From assembly GCA_003996215.1 (NCBI GenBank), contig QJPP01001618.1, positions 124,001 to 188,000 of the forward strand: 64,000 nucleotides of DNA, read 5' to 3'. The position numbers and the translations under genes are program-made. The DNA is from Jaltomata sinuosa (lineage: Eukaryota; Streptophyta; Magnoliopsida; Solanales; Solanaceae). Numbering within the stretch: the first letter of the stretch is position 1; each line of letters starts with the position of its first letter. Positions 23,001 to 34,166 of this stretch are shown here, piece by piece. The notes below the pieces were generated by a model that saw only the letters and a list, made by a program, of their open reading frames with translations, was not told where the DNA came from and did not search any database.

Positions 23001-24030
23001 TTGTCTTGGCACCCGGTTCTTGAAAGATTAGTGATGGCTAGCCTGTTGAGGCTTTGGTTGTGGGATATTTGATTATTGAGAGGGATTTGGAGTCCTTTCT
23101 TATTGAGGCACTTTTGTGTGGCCTTCTGAGCAGAGTGTGAGACTCTGGTTCTATTCTTGTGGGAAGCTGAGTGGTATCTCTCGGTTATTGTGGCCTAGTT
23201 ATTTCATCCTAGGGTTGTACTTGTGAGGTGATTCCCTGGTTATGCTATCATATGATTGGATTGGCGTTATGATTGCCTTATACTGGTTGATTCCATTTTG
23301 AGTATGTTAGATTACTCTCCGTCTTTTCCTTCCACTTGAGATTACCGGTATACCGCTATTTTCTCAACTCTCTCTCTACTTACTTACATTGTTGTGCAAG
23401 GACTCCAGGTGCGTTCTCCTTTCCTTCACTTGTGATTCTGTGTAATTGTATCTCCGTGCTAGCATGTGTTACTTGAAGCTCTGCTAGCTCCTTGTGCCAT
23501 GCTTATTGCCTCAGTGACTGCTTTCTTGCTATCTGTTACTTACTGCTTTTATATCTTATATGCGCTCAGTCGGCCTATGATACCTACTAAGTACCCGTGG
23601 TTTTGGTGCTCATACTACACTTCTGTAATTTTTTGTGCAGATATTAGCTGAGCTTTCGCCGTTGATCACGTTGGAGACTCGTGCAGATTTTGGATCTTTG
23701 AGACTAGGGTGAGCGCCTGACGGTCGGGGCTTGTCTACATCTCATCTGTTGTACTGTTGCTCCTTGTACTTTCAGAGGCAATTTATGTTGTATTTTGTTA
23801 CTATTAGCACTTGTATCCTATTAGAAGCTTTTGTACTATTGATACCAAGTCTTGGGGTTGGTGTACTTTCCTTTATGTATTTATATTCGAGTTTTGCTTT
23901 TGCTTATCTCTGTTTACTGGTGCATTTTGGTTAGGTAGTAGCCCATTACTAACCGTTCTGGGCTACGGGAATTGGTTCGCCTACTAGGGAATTGTAGGTG
24001 CCATCATGACTTGAGAATCGGGTCGTGACA
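20016..24030 (+). mobile_element. Solo LTR of the D family (4015 bp)
   Basis: Begins TGTAATGACCCTTCC and ends GGGTCGTGACA, flanked by perfect 5-bp duplications CTATC (20011-20015 and 24031-24035). No internal region, primer site or second LTR is present. Sequence is collinear with both D LTRs throughout, including the internal TGTAACACCTCGCCCG joint near 20289 and two units of the 45-bp array. It arose by insertion of a full element into B's pol followed by LTR-LTR recombination. Short open frames in it recur in D only because the LTRs are homologous. Confidence 0.95.
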
Positions 24031-24035
24031 CTATC

Positions 24036-27003
24036 ATATCATTAGAGTTATGGACTCAGAGTCTGAAACCCCATATCTCTAGTCAGTTCTTGTTGTGAAT
24101 GAATTTCAAGAAGTGGTTCCCGAGGATCTTCCTTGAATTCCTCCTGAGTGGGAGGTCGACTTTGGGATAGACCTTCTCCCAGACACACAGCCTATCTCTA
24201 TTCCTCCTCACTGAATGGCTCCAATGGAGCTTAAGGAATTGAAGGATCAGTGTAAGGACCTCCTTGATAAGGGTTTTATTAAACCCAACATCTCTCCATG
24301 GGTTGCTCTAGTCCTATTCATGCATAAGAAGGATGGTTCTCTCAGAATGTGTATTGACTACCGTCAGTTGAATAAGGTCACAATAAAAAATAAGTATCCT
24401 ATTCCTAGGATTGATAACTTGTTCGACCAGCTTCAAGGTCCCAGCTATTTCTCTAAGATTTACCTTAGATTCGGTTATCACCAATTTTGTGTACGAGAGT
24501 ACGACATTCCAAAGATAGCCTTCAGAACTTGGTATGGTCATTATGAATTTGTGGTTATGTCTTTTAGACTAATGAATGCTCCTGCAGCCTTTATGGATTT
24601 GATGAACTGTGTTTTCAAATAGTATTTAGATATATTTATGATTATTTTTATTGATGATATGCTTATCTACTCTCGAAGTGACATTGAGCATGCAGAATAT
24701 TTGAGAGTTATGTTGCAAACTCTCAAGGATTGTCAGTTATTTGCTAAGTTCAGTAAGTGCGAATTCTGGATATAGTTTGTTGTTTTCTGGGTCATATTGT
24801 GACTAGAGATGGTAGTCGAGTTGATTCGCAGAAAATAGAGGCAGTGAAAAACTGGCCTAGACCCACTTCCTCATCTAATATTAGGAGCTTTTGAGGTTTG
24901 GCTGGTTACTACATGAGATTTGTGGAAGTGTTTTCTTCCATAGCTGCCCCATTGACCAAGTTTAGTCAGAAGAAGGTTAAGTTTAAGTGGTCTGATGAGT
25001 GTGAGAAGAACTTTCAGGAATAAAGACTAGGTTGACCACAACTCTGATTTTGGCTCTACCCGAAGGCTTAGATGGCTTTGTTATGCATTGTGATGCTTCT
25101 TGGATTGGTTTGGGTTGTGTTTTGATGTAGCATGGTAAGGTGATTGCGTATTCTTCTAGACAGCTTAAGATTCATGAGAAGAATTACCCGACTCATGATC
25201 TTGAGTTGGCAGTTATGGTCTTTGCTTGAAAGATTTGGAGACACTACTTGTATGGTGTCCATGTGGATGTGTTTACTGACCATAAAGTCTTTAATATATG
25301 TTCACCCAAAAGGAATTAAATCTTCGTCAAAAGAGGTGGCTTGATCTTCTTAAGGATTATGATATGAGTGTGCTTTACCATCCGGGTAAGGCCAATGTGG
25401 TGGCTGATGCACTTAGTATATTGTCTATGGGTAGTGTGTCTTTGGTTGAGGATGGAAAGAAGGAATTGGCTAAGGATGTTTACAGACTTACTCGATTAGG
25501 AGTCTGCCTTATAGATTCATTGGATAGTAGTGTTATTGTTCAAAATAGGTCAGAATCATCCTTAGTAGTTGAAGTAAAGGAGAAGCAAGATAGTGATCCT
25601 ATTTTGCATCAGTTGAATGGTTTAGTCCATCAGCATAGGGTAGAGGTTTACTCCCAAAAGGGGAGATGGTGTGCTTCGATATCAGGGCCGATTGTGTGTT
25701 CCTAATATAGATGGGCTCAGACAATGGATTTTGGCAAAGGTTCATAGCTCAATGTATTCTATCCATTTAGGTGCCACCAAGATGTACCGTGACCTATAGA
25801 AAGTCTATTGTTGGAATGGCATGAAAAAGGACATAGTAAATTTGTGGCTAAGTGTCCCAATTGTCAATAAGTAAAGGTAGAACATCAGCAATCGGGTGGC
25901 ATGATTCAGGATATTGACCTTCCTACTTGGATATGAAAGGTGATTAATATGGACTTATTTACATGCTTACCCCGTACTCGCAGATAACATGACTCTATTT
26001 GGGTGATTATTGATAGAATGACTAAGTCATCCCACTTCTAAGATGTTAAGACTACCGATTTGACAGAGGATTATGTCAAACTCTACATTTGTGAGAGTTT
26101 CATATTGCATGGGATTTCATTGTCTATCATCTCAAATAGGGGTACTCAGTTCACGTCCCAGTTTTGGAGGTCATTTCAGAAGGGCCTTGGTACTCAGGTG
26201 AGACTTAGCATAACTTTTCACCTACAGATATATGGCCAGGCCGAGCATACTATTAAGACCTTAGAGGACATGTTGAGAGCTTGTGTGATTGATTTCAAAG
26301 GTAATTAGGATGATCACTAACCTCTTATTAAATTTGCCTACAACAACAACTTTCATTCTAGCATTCAGATGGCTCCTTATAAGGCACTTTATGAGTGGAG
26401 GTGTAGATATTCTATTGGTTGGTTTGAGGTAGGTGAAGTATCTTGATTGGTCCAGATTCAGTTAATGAGACTATGGAGAAAGTTCAGATTATTAGGGAGA
26501 GGTTGAAGGTCTCTCAGAGTCGACAAAACTCATATGCAGATGTGAGAAAAAGAGAATTGGAGTTTGAGGTTGATGATTGGGTATTTCTGAAGGTGTCACC
26601 CATGAAGGGGTGATGAGTTTTGGTAAGAAGGGGGAACTTAGTGCCCTCTATGTATGTCTTTACAAGATTCTTAGGATAGTTGGTAGCGTTGCTTATTAGT
26701 TAGAGTTGCCAACGATTTAGAAGCGGCTCATCCGGTCTTCCATGTTTCCTTGTTGAAGAAGTGTATTGGCAATCCGGCCTTGGTTGTACCTCTAGAATAT
26801 GTAGGTGTGAAGGATAACCTCACCTATGAAGAATTTCCCATTGAGATTCTTGATCATCAGATTTGAAGGTTGAGGAACAAAGAAGTCGCTTCAGTGAAAG
26901 TCCTTAGGAGGAACCAACTAGTCGAGGGAGCTACTTGGGAAGCAGAAGCAGACATGAAAGCCAAGTACCCTCATCTCTTTCCTTCCGATCTAGTTTCAGC
27001 TTG
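24036..27003 (+). pseudogene. B pol: RT, RNase H, integrase, chromodomain
   Basis: RT is best at 24215-24622 (GSLRMCIDYRQLNKVTIKNK, then FSKIYLRFGYHQF) and is stopped by TAG at 24620; the FIDD site follows near 24645-24657. RNase H (about 25070-25300) is riddled with stops; 25298-25705 holds its end and the linker. Integrase: finger near 25740-25870, first Asp in NMDLFT, second Asp replaced by Asn (AAT, 26135-26137), Glu replaced by Lys (AAA, 26330-26332). The chromodomain region (about 26810-26990) has a stop after DHQI, then continues to TGA at 27001-27003. Two lost catalytic residues and about thirty stops mean it is inactive. Confidence 0.88.
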
Positions 27004-27235
27004 AGGTAATAATTTCCTCTTTAGTATGTCCTTCCAATTCTACTCAATCTGTTTTCTCATGATCCTAGCATGTATGCTTGTTTTCAGAGTTAGTTCAATC
27101 ATGTTTATAAGTTAAAAGCTCAGTTTTCATGCTTATTCTTCAGTTTCTATATTTTATTGGTTGGTTTGGTTGTTTTTTATCCAGTTTTCCTTACTAAGTC
27201 TTCATTCGAGGATGAATGATCCCAAGAGAGAGATA

Positions 27236-29258
27236 TTACAACACCCAGGAATTTGAATCAGCCTTTAAATTTAGAAACTTCGCAAAATTCTAAACTTCCA
27301 GGAATCACAAGCCCAAACCACGAGCCGTGGATTGAACCACGAGCCGTGGAATGGACTCGTGAAATCAATCCTGCAAACCACCTTAAGGTATGAGAACCAT
27401 GATTGAGTTTCACGGTTTGTGGATGGTTCCATGGGTCATGGAACCATTTCGTGGAACTCATACTTAGGGCAGTCATTTTACCCAGTAACCATGAATGGTT
27501 TCTATGACTCGTGGATGGTTCCACGAGCTGTGCTGTTAACTCATAAAACCTTGTTACGTAGTTTTTCTTTTAGGCCAAGAACCACGGGAAATAACCACGA
27601 GTCATGGTTCAGTCTATGACTCATGGACTGCTCTCGTGGAACCTGAAGCCGCAATTTTTAAGTTGTTTTTCTGAATTAAATCCCTGGGTTATTTTGGTAA
27701 TTACCACCCTTTTAACTCCTAAGTGAGGTATTTTTGGAAATTTTTTGTAGGTTTTCATCCCTAATTAGCCTAAGTCTTCTCTCAAACCCTCATTCAATGC
27801 TAAAAGTTGAAAGGGTCTCCATTCTCTCAAGCTCCAAGATCCAAGTTAAGTATTCCACCTTCAAGTCTCTATCCCTCCCATCTTAGATTAAGAAAGCTTC
27901 AATTTAGTTATGTGGGTATTCAAGAAGGGATTCTTTCACCCTTATGCCCAAAACCCACAAATTTTATATTGATTTTCATAAACTTTAAATTAGGGTTCTT
28001 ACCCAATTCTCATGAGCTTTTCTATAAATTGTTTTCTCATGATTCTGCTATGAAATCTAATTCTAAATTGCATGATTTTTTATGGGTTTTTTGCAGTTGA
28101 ATTCCTACTTCATGGATTGAAGGTTTAGTTTAGCCAATTTTGCATGCATGAACTGATTTAAGTAAGTTGACATATTTTATAGCATGATCTCATGAATTTT
28201 AAGCAATTGGATGCCTAGTTCCCTTTTTTTTTTTTGAAATAATGCATGATTATAGAATTTAAACTAGTGCTATGCAAACTTCTAAGATGTGAATTATTAT
28301 GAAAGACAAGATACCTGATATGCTATCAATACTCATGAATGATTTTCAAAACAAGGTTCGTAAGTATTATAAAGATCCGGGTTATAAACATGATTATGTG
28401 AGCATTATGATATATACTTTTTAGGAGTAGTATTTAGCACCGAGCGATGAGAGTTCTAGATAACTCAAGTTCAAAACTATGTTTCCACCATAGGTTACCC
28501 TTTGTGGCTTATGACATGATCCTTATGAACATGGTTCTAACCTTGGCTGGTTAGGACAACCTTTTTCGATGTGGGTGTATGACGACGGACTCCATAGTGA
28601 TCAACATGGTTTATGTTGGTTAAGAGAAACTCCCCTATGAATGTTTTCAAGCTTTTAAGTTATATGATATTCTATTTTGAAGCTTTACTCATTACCTTAT
28701 GTCTTATGCTTAAAATTATGACTTTTACTATGTTTTCTTCTATTATGCATGAACTCTGATTTAAGCATATTTTAAATACATTTGCTTATGTTATTGCATA
28801 CACTCGCATACTCGGTACATCCTATAGTACTGATGCGTATTCTTGCGTTGCATCCTTTTATGATGTAGATTCAGGTTCCCGCTCTCAGGCTCGTGGATAG
28901 GGACTGCAGCCTATCCAGGGTTTGTTGGTGAGTCCTCATCTTTCGAGGACTAGTTATGAGTCTAATACTTTTATGCCTTTCTTTGGTACTTTGGGTTAGT
29001 TGGGGTCTTTTCCCAGCAACTCATTATGTATTATGTAGAGGCTCTTCAAACATATTTGGTTATTCATGTTTCATGTTTCGGATTTGATACTCTTATACCT
29101 TTATCTTATACAGAGTTGGTTTGCCTATTTCTATTGAATTTGCTTCAGCTATGATTAAGTAGGTTTTGCCTAAGTTATGCAAATACAAGAGTTAACTTGG
29201 AACCACTTGTGGTCCTGGGTCCCATGTTACGTCTAGGGGGTAGCCCCAGGGCGTGACA
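27236..29258 (+). repeat. 3' LTR of B (2.02 kb)
   Basis: Preceded by TTCATTCGAGGATGAATG and a purine-rich AAGAGAGAGATAT. The start reads TTACAACACCC against TGTAACACCCC in the 5' LTR, so the terminal TG is mutated; I place it at 27236 within a base or two. It ends GGGCGTGACA at 29258. It supplies the 350-bp end that the 5' LTR has lost. Confidence 0.87.
27318..27640 (+). repeat. Cluster of CCACGAG/CGTGG inverted repeats in B LTR
   Basis: CCACGAGCCGTGG occurs at 27318-27330 and 27337-27349, followed by degenerate versions (CCATGGGTCATGG near 27428, CTCGTGGATGGTTCCACGAG near 27509, ACCACGAGTCATGG near 27594). The same cluster is in the 5' LTR near 16775-17090. Repeated near-palindromes in the upstream LTR could be regulatory sites or hairpins. 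Confidence 0.65.
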
Positions 29259-29261
29259 CTA

Positions 29262-29829
29262 TGATAACGGGAATACAACAAACAAGAAGAAACGAAGGAA
29301 AAGATATGAGAATTAATAACTAGGAATTGAAATTATGGGCAACAAGGGGCTAAAACCCTCACCTCCCAATTGATTCCAACAACTAGATACTAATTCAACT
29401 CAACTAATCAAGGAAACCTAAATGAAATCCACAAGTGGGAGACCTTCGATTAATTAAGTAAAGAAGTTAAACTAACAATCAAGAGAGTCACCCTAATCAC
29501 TCACTAATTCCTTAAGGGAATTACACTAAGCCTTACACTAGCAACTACAAGTTTAGAGTATCAATCTTCAATATGCAAAAACTAGTCTTCCAAAATGAAG
29601 AAAAGCTACTACTTATACTAGGGAATAAGAAGACACTAGCTATTACAGTTTTGCCCTTAATGAAGTAAGGGCCTTGTTTGGTTGCCTTCTTTTGGGAATT
29701 CTTGAATTCCTCCTTCCACCTCACTTTAATGGACCACCCTCACATTGTATGCTTTCCTTTTCATGAACATCGTACGTGTCATCTATACAATCCATGCTCG
29801 TGTCAACCATGCTATCCATGCTAGTATCA
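29262..29829 (-). repeat. 3' LTR of C
   Basis: 568 bp, identical to 34167-34734 except for two substitutions seen by eye (near 29784 and 29822). Carries two copies of a CATGGATAG/CATGGATGG block at its start. No open frame of note. Confidence 0.93.
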
Positions 29830-31392
29830 TTCTCTCCTTCTTGAAAAGGATTCGTCCTCGAATCCAAACCTTAAAGACACATAAGAGGACAACAACCAAA
29901 ACATCCTCAAAGCATGAGGGTTATTACAAGGGTTAGCAACAATATCACCATGCCAAGGAGGCACAAATTTGAGATATAACCAAATATCCTTTTCTTCCAA
30001 TAAAAACAACTCATCGTACAAGGTGCAAAGGTTTTGGTTATGATAAACATCAAGAGACAAGGCAAACACAAAGGTCTTTGTGGCATCAAGTATCATATCT
30101 AACTTTGGAGCCATAAGACACAATTATTTCATTATCTCACAAGTAGGCCACACCAAAAGTGGTGCACTCACCCATAAGGGTTCATTCGGGTCAAAAAAGT
30201 AAAAGACCCACATATCTTTACCTCCATACAAAATAAATCTCACACCACTACGGGTATCATCATAAGCAAAAAGGTAGTAGAGAAAGGTGTTAAACTCACT
30301 ATTCTCATCTAGGGCATGCCAAACGATAAGGACACTGATAGATAAGAAGAGACATTTTAAGCACAAAACAATCCTCTCTATAAGACAACTTTCCAAAGGA
30401 AGAAAGTGCACCAACAAAGCCATGCTACTAGAGTAGTCGAGGGATTTATTAGGAGTCAAATCACTCCATGCCAAATAATACTCCCAAGGATTTGGGGTCC
30501 CTCCTATCATAGAACCAAACATGCTTCCAAAAGTTCCATTTGAAACTTCAACTTGTCCAACCCTATGAAGGTGACAAGGAGCTTTCAATATCCATGGACT
30601 CTCCCAAAAATAAATAAGCAACTTAGCATCCACTCGAGATTTCTCAATTGCAAATACACACTTTAAGAAAAGAATGTTAACAAGATGGCATTCACAATTT
30701 GGAACATAAGAGGACGAGATTAAGCATTTCAAGTACACTTCATTATTATTCCTCAAACAAACTCCCACAAAGAATGGATAAACAAATGGAGTCATGCTTT
30801 TAAGAATCCATCCTAACACCTCAACTTGTCTAACCACATAAGTGTGACAAGGAGTAAAATACATAAATCGGGCATCACGAATGCACCATGGATTCTTTCC
30901 CAAACAATAACTATGGTTGGCATTCAAAACATGAAACACACATAACTTAAGCATATCCAAAACCAACCATGAATACATTGGAGCTATATCATCACTCTCA
31001 TGGTAGGGTATGAGGTCATACAATTTCCAAAACCTACCTACCATAGGAAAAGTGTCATCATGACTCCAAGGATTGCTTGGAATAAGAGGGGAAGGGTACA
31101 TACCTTGAAGACGGGCTTTTGAGTCTGCATTCTTGTGCACCACACTTGGTTTCCCAAAGCTTTCCCTCCAATGCATCATTTTGGACCCATAGACTTGGTC
31201 TTTGTGTTTCTTCTTAAGAGTTGACTTTCTAGGTAGCTCTATTATTAGGCCTTCAACCCTTTGTTCATGAGGGACTTTGTTCGGATCCTCCTTTAGAAAT
31301 ATTTGTCCATGAACCTGCAAAAGAGAAGGGATGGTACTAGGCAAAAATGCTAGCACCATGGTTAGTAGGTAACAGGGGATTGGTATTGGCAA
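29827..31392 (-). pseudogene. C unknown C-terminal domain (about 520 codons)
   Basis: One frame runs from 31392 to 29827 with a single TAA at 30124-30126, where the C2 copy has CAA (Gln). I do not recognise the protein. It starts with a basic tract (STLKKKHKDQ), then a Trp/Cys/aromatic-rich body: HDDTFPMVGRFWKLYDLIPY, and two similar modules, CHTYVVRQVEVLGWILKSM and CHLHRVGQVEVSNGTFGSM, about 85 residues apart. Hydrophobic stretches such as FLSISVLIVW could be buried helices; a membrane role is not shown. It ends by running into the LTR, with the polypurine tract coding the last residues. No RT, RNase H, integrase, chromodomain or envelope motif is visible. In C2 the same frame is fused to gag-protease. 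Function unknown; perhaps a captured host gene or a decayed pol replacement. Confidence 0.7.
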
Positions 31393-33018
31393 GTCCCAAA
31401 ATTAAGTGCTCCTTGTGCACCTCTTTTAAGTCACTTCTTGGCTCATCAATCTCATACAACTTTCCTTCTTGAGCCAATTCTTTCTTCTCCTTTTCAAGTT
31501 CTTCTCTCTTAAGTACTTTCTGAAGCTCCCTCATTATCTTGTAGTCCTCACTCACTTGATAGGGTGTTAAAGGTACAAGAATGTGCCTTCGTCCTCCAAA
31601 TACAAATGAGTATTTATTGGACTCCACTTGATATCGAACATCCCTACCTGCTAGCCAAGGTCTACCAAACAACATATGACAAGATTGAATGGGCAAAACA
31701 TCACATAATACTTCATCTCGATACTTGCCAATGCTAAAATTCACGACCACTTGTTTGGTTACCTCTACTTCATAATTCTCAATGAGACATTGAAGTGTGT
31801 ATGGCTTGGGGTGTCTTTGTGTAGGAAGCTTCATTCTATCAACCATAGTGTAACTCACCACATTAGTACTACTCCTACCATCAATGACCAAGGAACATAC
31901 CCAATCCATTATCTTGAACCTTGCATGAAATAGGTTCACACTTTGATCAAGTTCCTCTTTAGAAAGATCCCCCATGATTCTCTTTAGATCACAAGAAGAG
32001 TTCAAATCCTTCTCCAATTTCTCATCAACAACATTTGAGGTTGCTTCATCATGCCTAACCTTAGGTTCATCACAACCATTCCCAACCTCATACTCTATCA
32101 CATTTTTAGCACAAGGTTCATCACACAAGATAACATTTGACCTCTTTTGTGGACAATTTCTAGCAATATGTCCTTCACCTTGACACTTATAACATCGACT
32201 GATAGAAGGAGAAGAAGATTGAGGTATATCATGATTACCTCCATAGGCTTGGTCTTCCCCTTTTGTGTTGTAGTTAGCTTGAATAGCTTGACTACCATCT
32301 TGGAACATTGGAAGACTCGCCATGTTGTCACCCATCCCATGATTTGGAACACCTTGACCACCATATCGATCACTTCGATCTTCACACCTTCCTCCTTCAT
32401 TCCTATACCTATCTCCACTATCCCATTTTCCTTGACATCTCATGATGCCTTGGTTCATACCAAAGCCTTCGGGTCTTTCCCACCATTCATTCGGGCTAAC
32501 CTCTTCACACATTTCATCATAAAGAGGGTTTTGATAATAGATATCTTGGTAGGGTACTTGTGGGTAGTGTTGTTGGGTTGGAACATAAGGTACATGCAAG
32601 GATGCATGTGATATATTTTGTGGAGGTGCTTGGCTTCTATCTTGGTTTTCCACAAAAGGACTCCTTTGTGGTGGATGATATGGTTGTGTATTTGGATGTG
32701 GGGTGACTTGCCTATCATAGCTTGGGTTCATTCGGAATGAAGTTTGAGGGTAGGATTGGTTCCAATTTGGTTGGGGTAGTATAGGTTGAATTCTTGACCC
32801 GAGGTCCTTCTTGTTTCTTCACTTTGACTTGTCATAAGGAACCTCCTTTCATTCATACTATCCATCCTTTTTACCCTTTCCTCTATACCTCCAAACCTCC
32901 CATTTGTTTCAACCACCCTTTCATTCATATTGGTCACCCTCCTTGACACATTGAAATTCGTCCCCATTTTGTTCACCAAGCTCCTTCCTCCATGGTTATA
33001 AGGAAAATGATTAGACAT
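31337..33018 (-). pseudogene. C gag and retropepsin-like domain
   Basis: Starts at ATG 33018 (MSNHFPYNHGG). A coiled-coil-like, Arg/Met-rich N-terminus is followed by a Pro/Gln/Tyr-rich middle, one intact zinc knuckle CYKCQGEGHIARNC (32194-32153), an acidic linker, then a retropepsin-like fold: SLVIDGRSSTNVV (Asp near 31882; the family's Gly is replaced, giving Asp-Gly-Arg) and MLFGRPWLAGRDV. A one-base loss in a C-run (32773-32776; four bases against five in C2) breaks the frame between 33018 and 32731. A second one-base difference near 31341-31350 ends the frame at 31337 instead of continuing into the unknown domain. The capsid is normally large enough to package RNA; protease function is doubtful. 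Confidence 0.85.
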
Positions 33019-33611
33019 TGTACCTACAAAAACTCAACAAACAATATTAGTAGAAAAAAAAAGCCTCACATCACTCGTATGTAAACTCTCAACTCATCTT
33101 CTATGGCGTCGTCTCAAAATTGTTAGTGAACTAGCTCCACTCAATCAACTCAAGGTCACATATCCTTTGTGGAGGAGTAGATTCTTGTGACTCTTGAAAG
33201 AAGGATGACTTGAAAGACTCTAAACGGACTTGAATCAAGAAATTAATCAACGAAATAAAACAAGAAAAGAAGAAGGAAGAAGCACGAAAGAATTCGAACT
33301 CAAGAATTAAGTAACAAAAGTAGGAGAAACCACTTGTTGTTGCTTAATTTGGAGAATCAAAGAGATGATTTGATGTTTAAAAACTAGTTAACAAGTAATT
33401 AAAGATGTTAATTAGTTGTTAAATAGTTGAGAAATCTAAGAAAAATGAGTGTAGAAGAAGAAGTTTGAAGTTCCAACACTTAGAAAAAAAAATTGGGGTC
33501 TTAAAAGTTCCAACACTTAGAAAAATTTTGGGGTCCCAAAATTTGAGACCCCTCAAAAAACTAAGTGTAAAAACCTGCAGAAATGAGCTCTCTGAAATTG
33601 TAGTCACGCGC

Positions 33612-33644
33612 TGACGTGGCGGCTGACGTGGCAGGTCCACGTGG
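33612..33644 (-). promoter_or_regulatory. Cluster of three ACGT-core bZIP-type sites in C leader
   Basis: TGACGTGG at 33612-33619 and 33624-33631 and CCACGTGG at 33637-33644 lie within 33 bp in the leader between primer site and gag. TGACGTGG matches the plant unfolded-protein-response/bZIP consensus and CCACGTGG is a G-box. The cluster is kept in C2 at 48020-48052. Function is inferred. Confidence 0.55.
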
Positions 33645-34152
33645 ATTTTTTTTTTTTTTAAATTCCACTTGTGGACCCAACAAACATATTTGACCACTTT
33701 GACTTGGAAAAGTTGGATCAAACGTACCTTTTGGCTTCTTCTTCTTCAAGATGTTCTTGATGAATATCAAAAACACCTAGAACACCAAGAACACACACTA
33801 AACACCAATACCTTCAAATGAGCTCGGAATTGACTCAAATTTTAGGATTAGCTTCCCCTTAACGTAGAGAACAAACCCTAATAATTTTTAAGCTCCAATT
33901 CCTCCTTAATCAACAGACCCACTTTCAAAGTTTGTAAAGCTTTAAAAGCTCAAAACACTTTAATGGCAACTCCACTTCTACAACTCCAAATCGCACGAAA
34001 TTGAAAATTTAGACTCAAAAAACACTAGGGAACAAGGATCTAGTGTCAAAAATAAGAAATCAAACAAGAAAATTTTCGGATTTTTTTTTTTTTTGGATTT
34101 TGAAGATATCAAATTCCCAAGAGTTAGATTTGTGGGAACAAATCTAAACCAA

Positions 34153-34164
34153 ACTCTGATACCA
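34153..34164 (-). other. Primer-binding site of C
   Basis: Reversed it reads TGGTATCAGAGT, two bases from the LTR end, matching the 3' end of initiator tRNA-Met in 11 of 12 positions. Confidence 0.85.
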
Positions 34165-34166
34165 AA

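Larger units (their letters stand above)
16698..29258 (+). mobile_element. B: chromovirus with both LTRs, inserted in A
   Basis: Forward gypsy/chromovirus. The 5' LTR starts at 16698 and is truncated near 18371; gag, protease and pol follow; the 3' LTR is 27236-29258, ending GGGCGTGACA. Flanks are CTATA (16693-16697) and CTACA (29259-29261 plus the two bases resuming after C), a 5-bp duplication with one change. B contains an organelle-derived filler in gag and a 4-kb solo LTR in the protease-RT linker. The internal coding sequence has dozens of lesions, so B is old. Confidence 0.9.

Noticed and set aside
30124..31392. Envelope-like gene in element C
   Set aside because: There is no signal peptide, no clear transmembrane anchor or furin-type site, and the region is fused in frame to gag-protease; I call it unassigned.
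32147..32611. Plus-strand open frame of 154 codons (and its mirror at 49050-49514)
   Set aside because: Antisense shadow of the C-family gag; present in both copies only because the sense frame is conserved.
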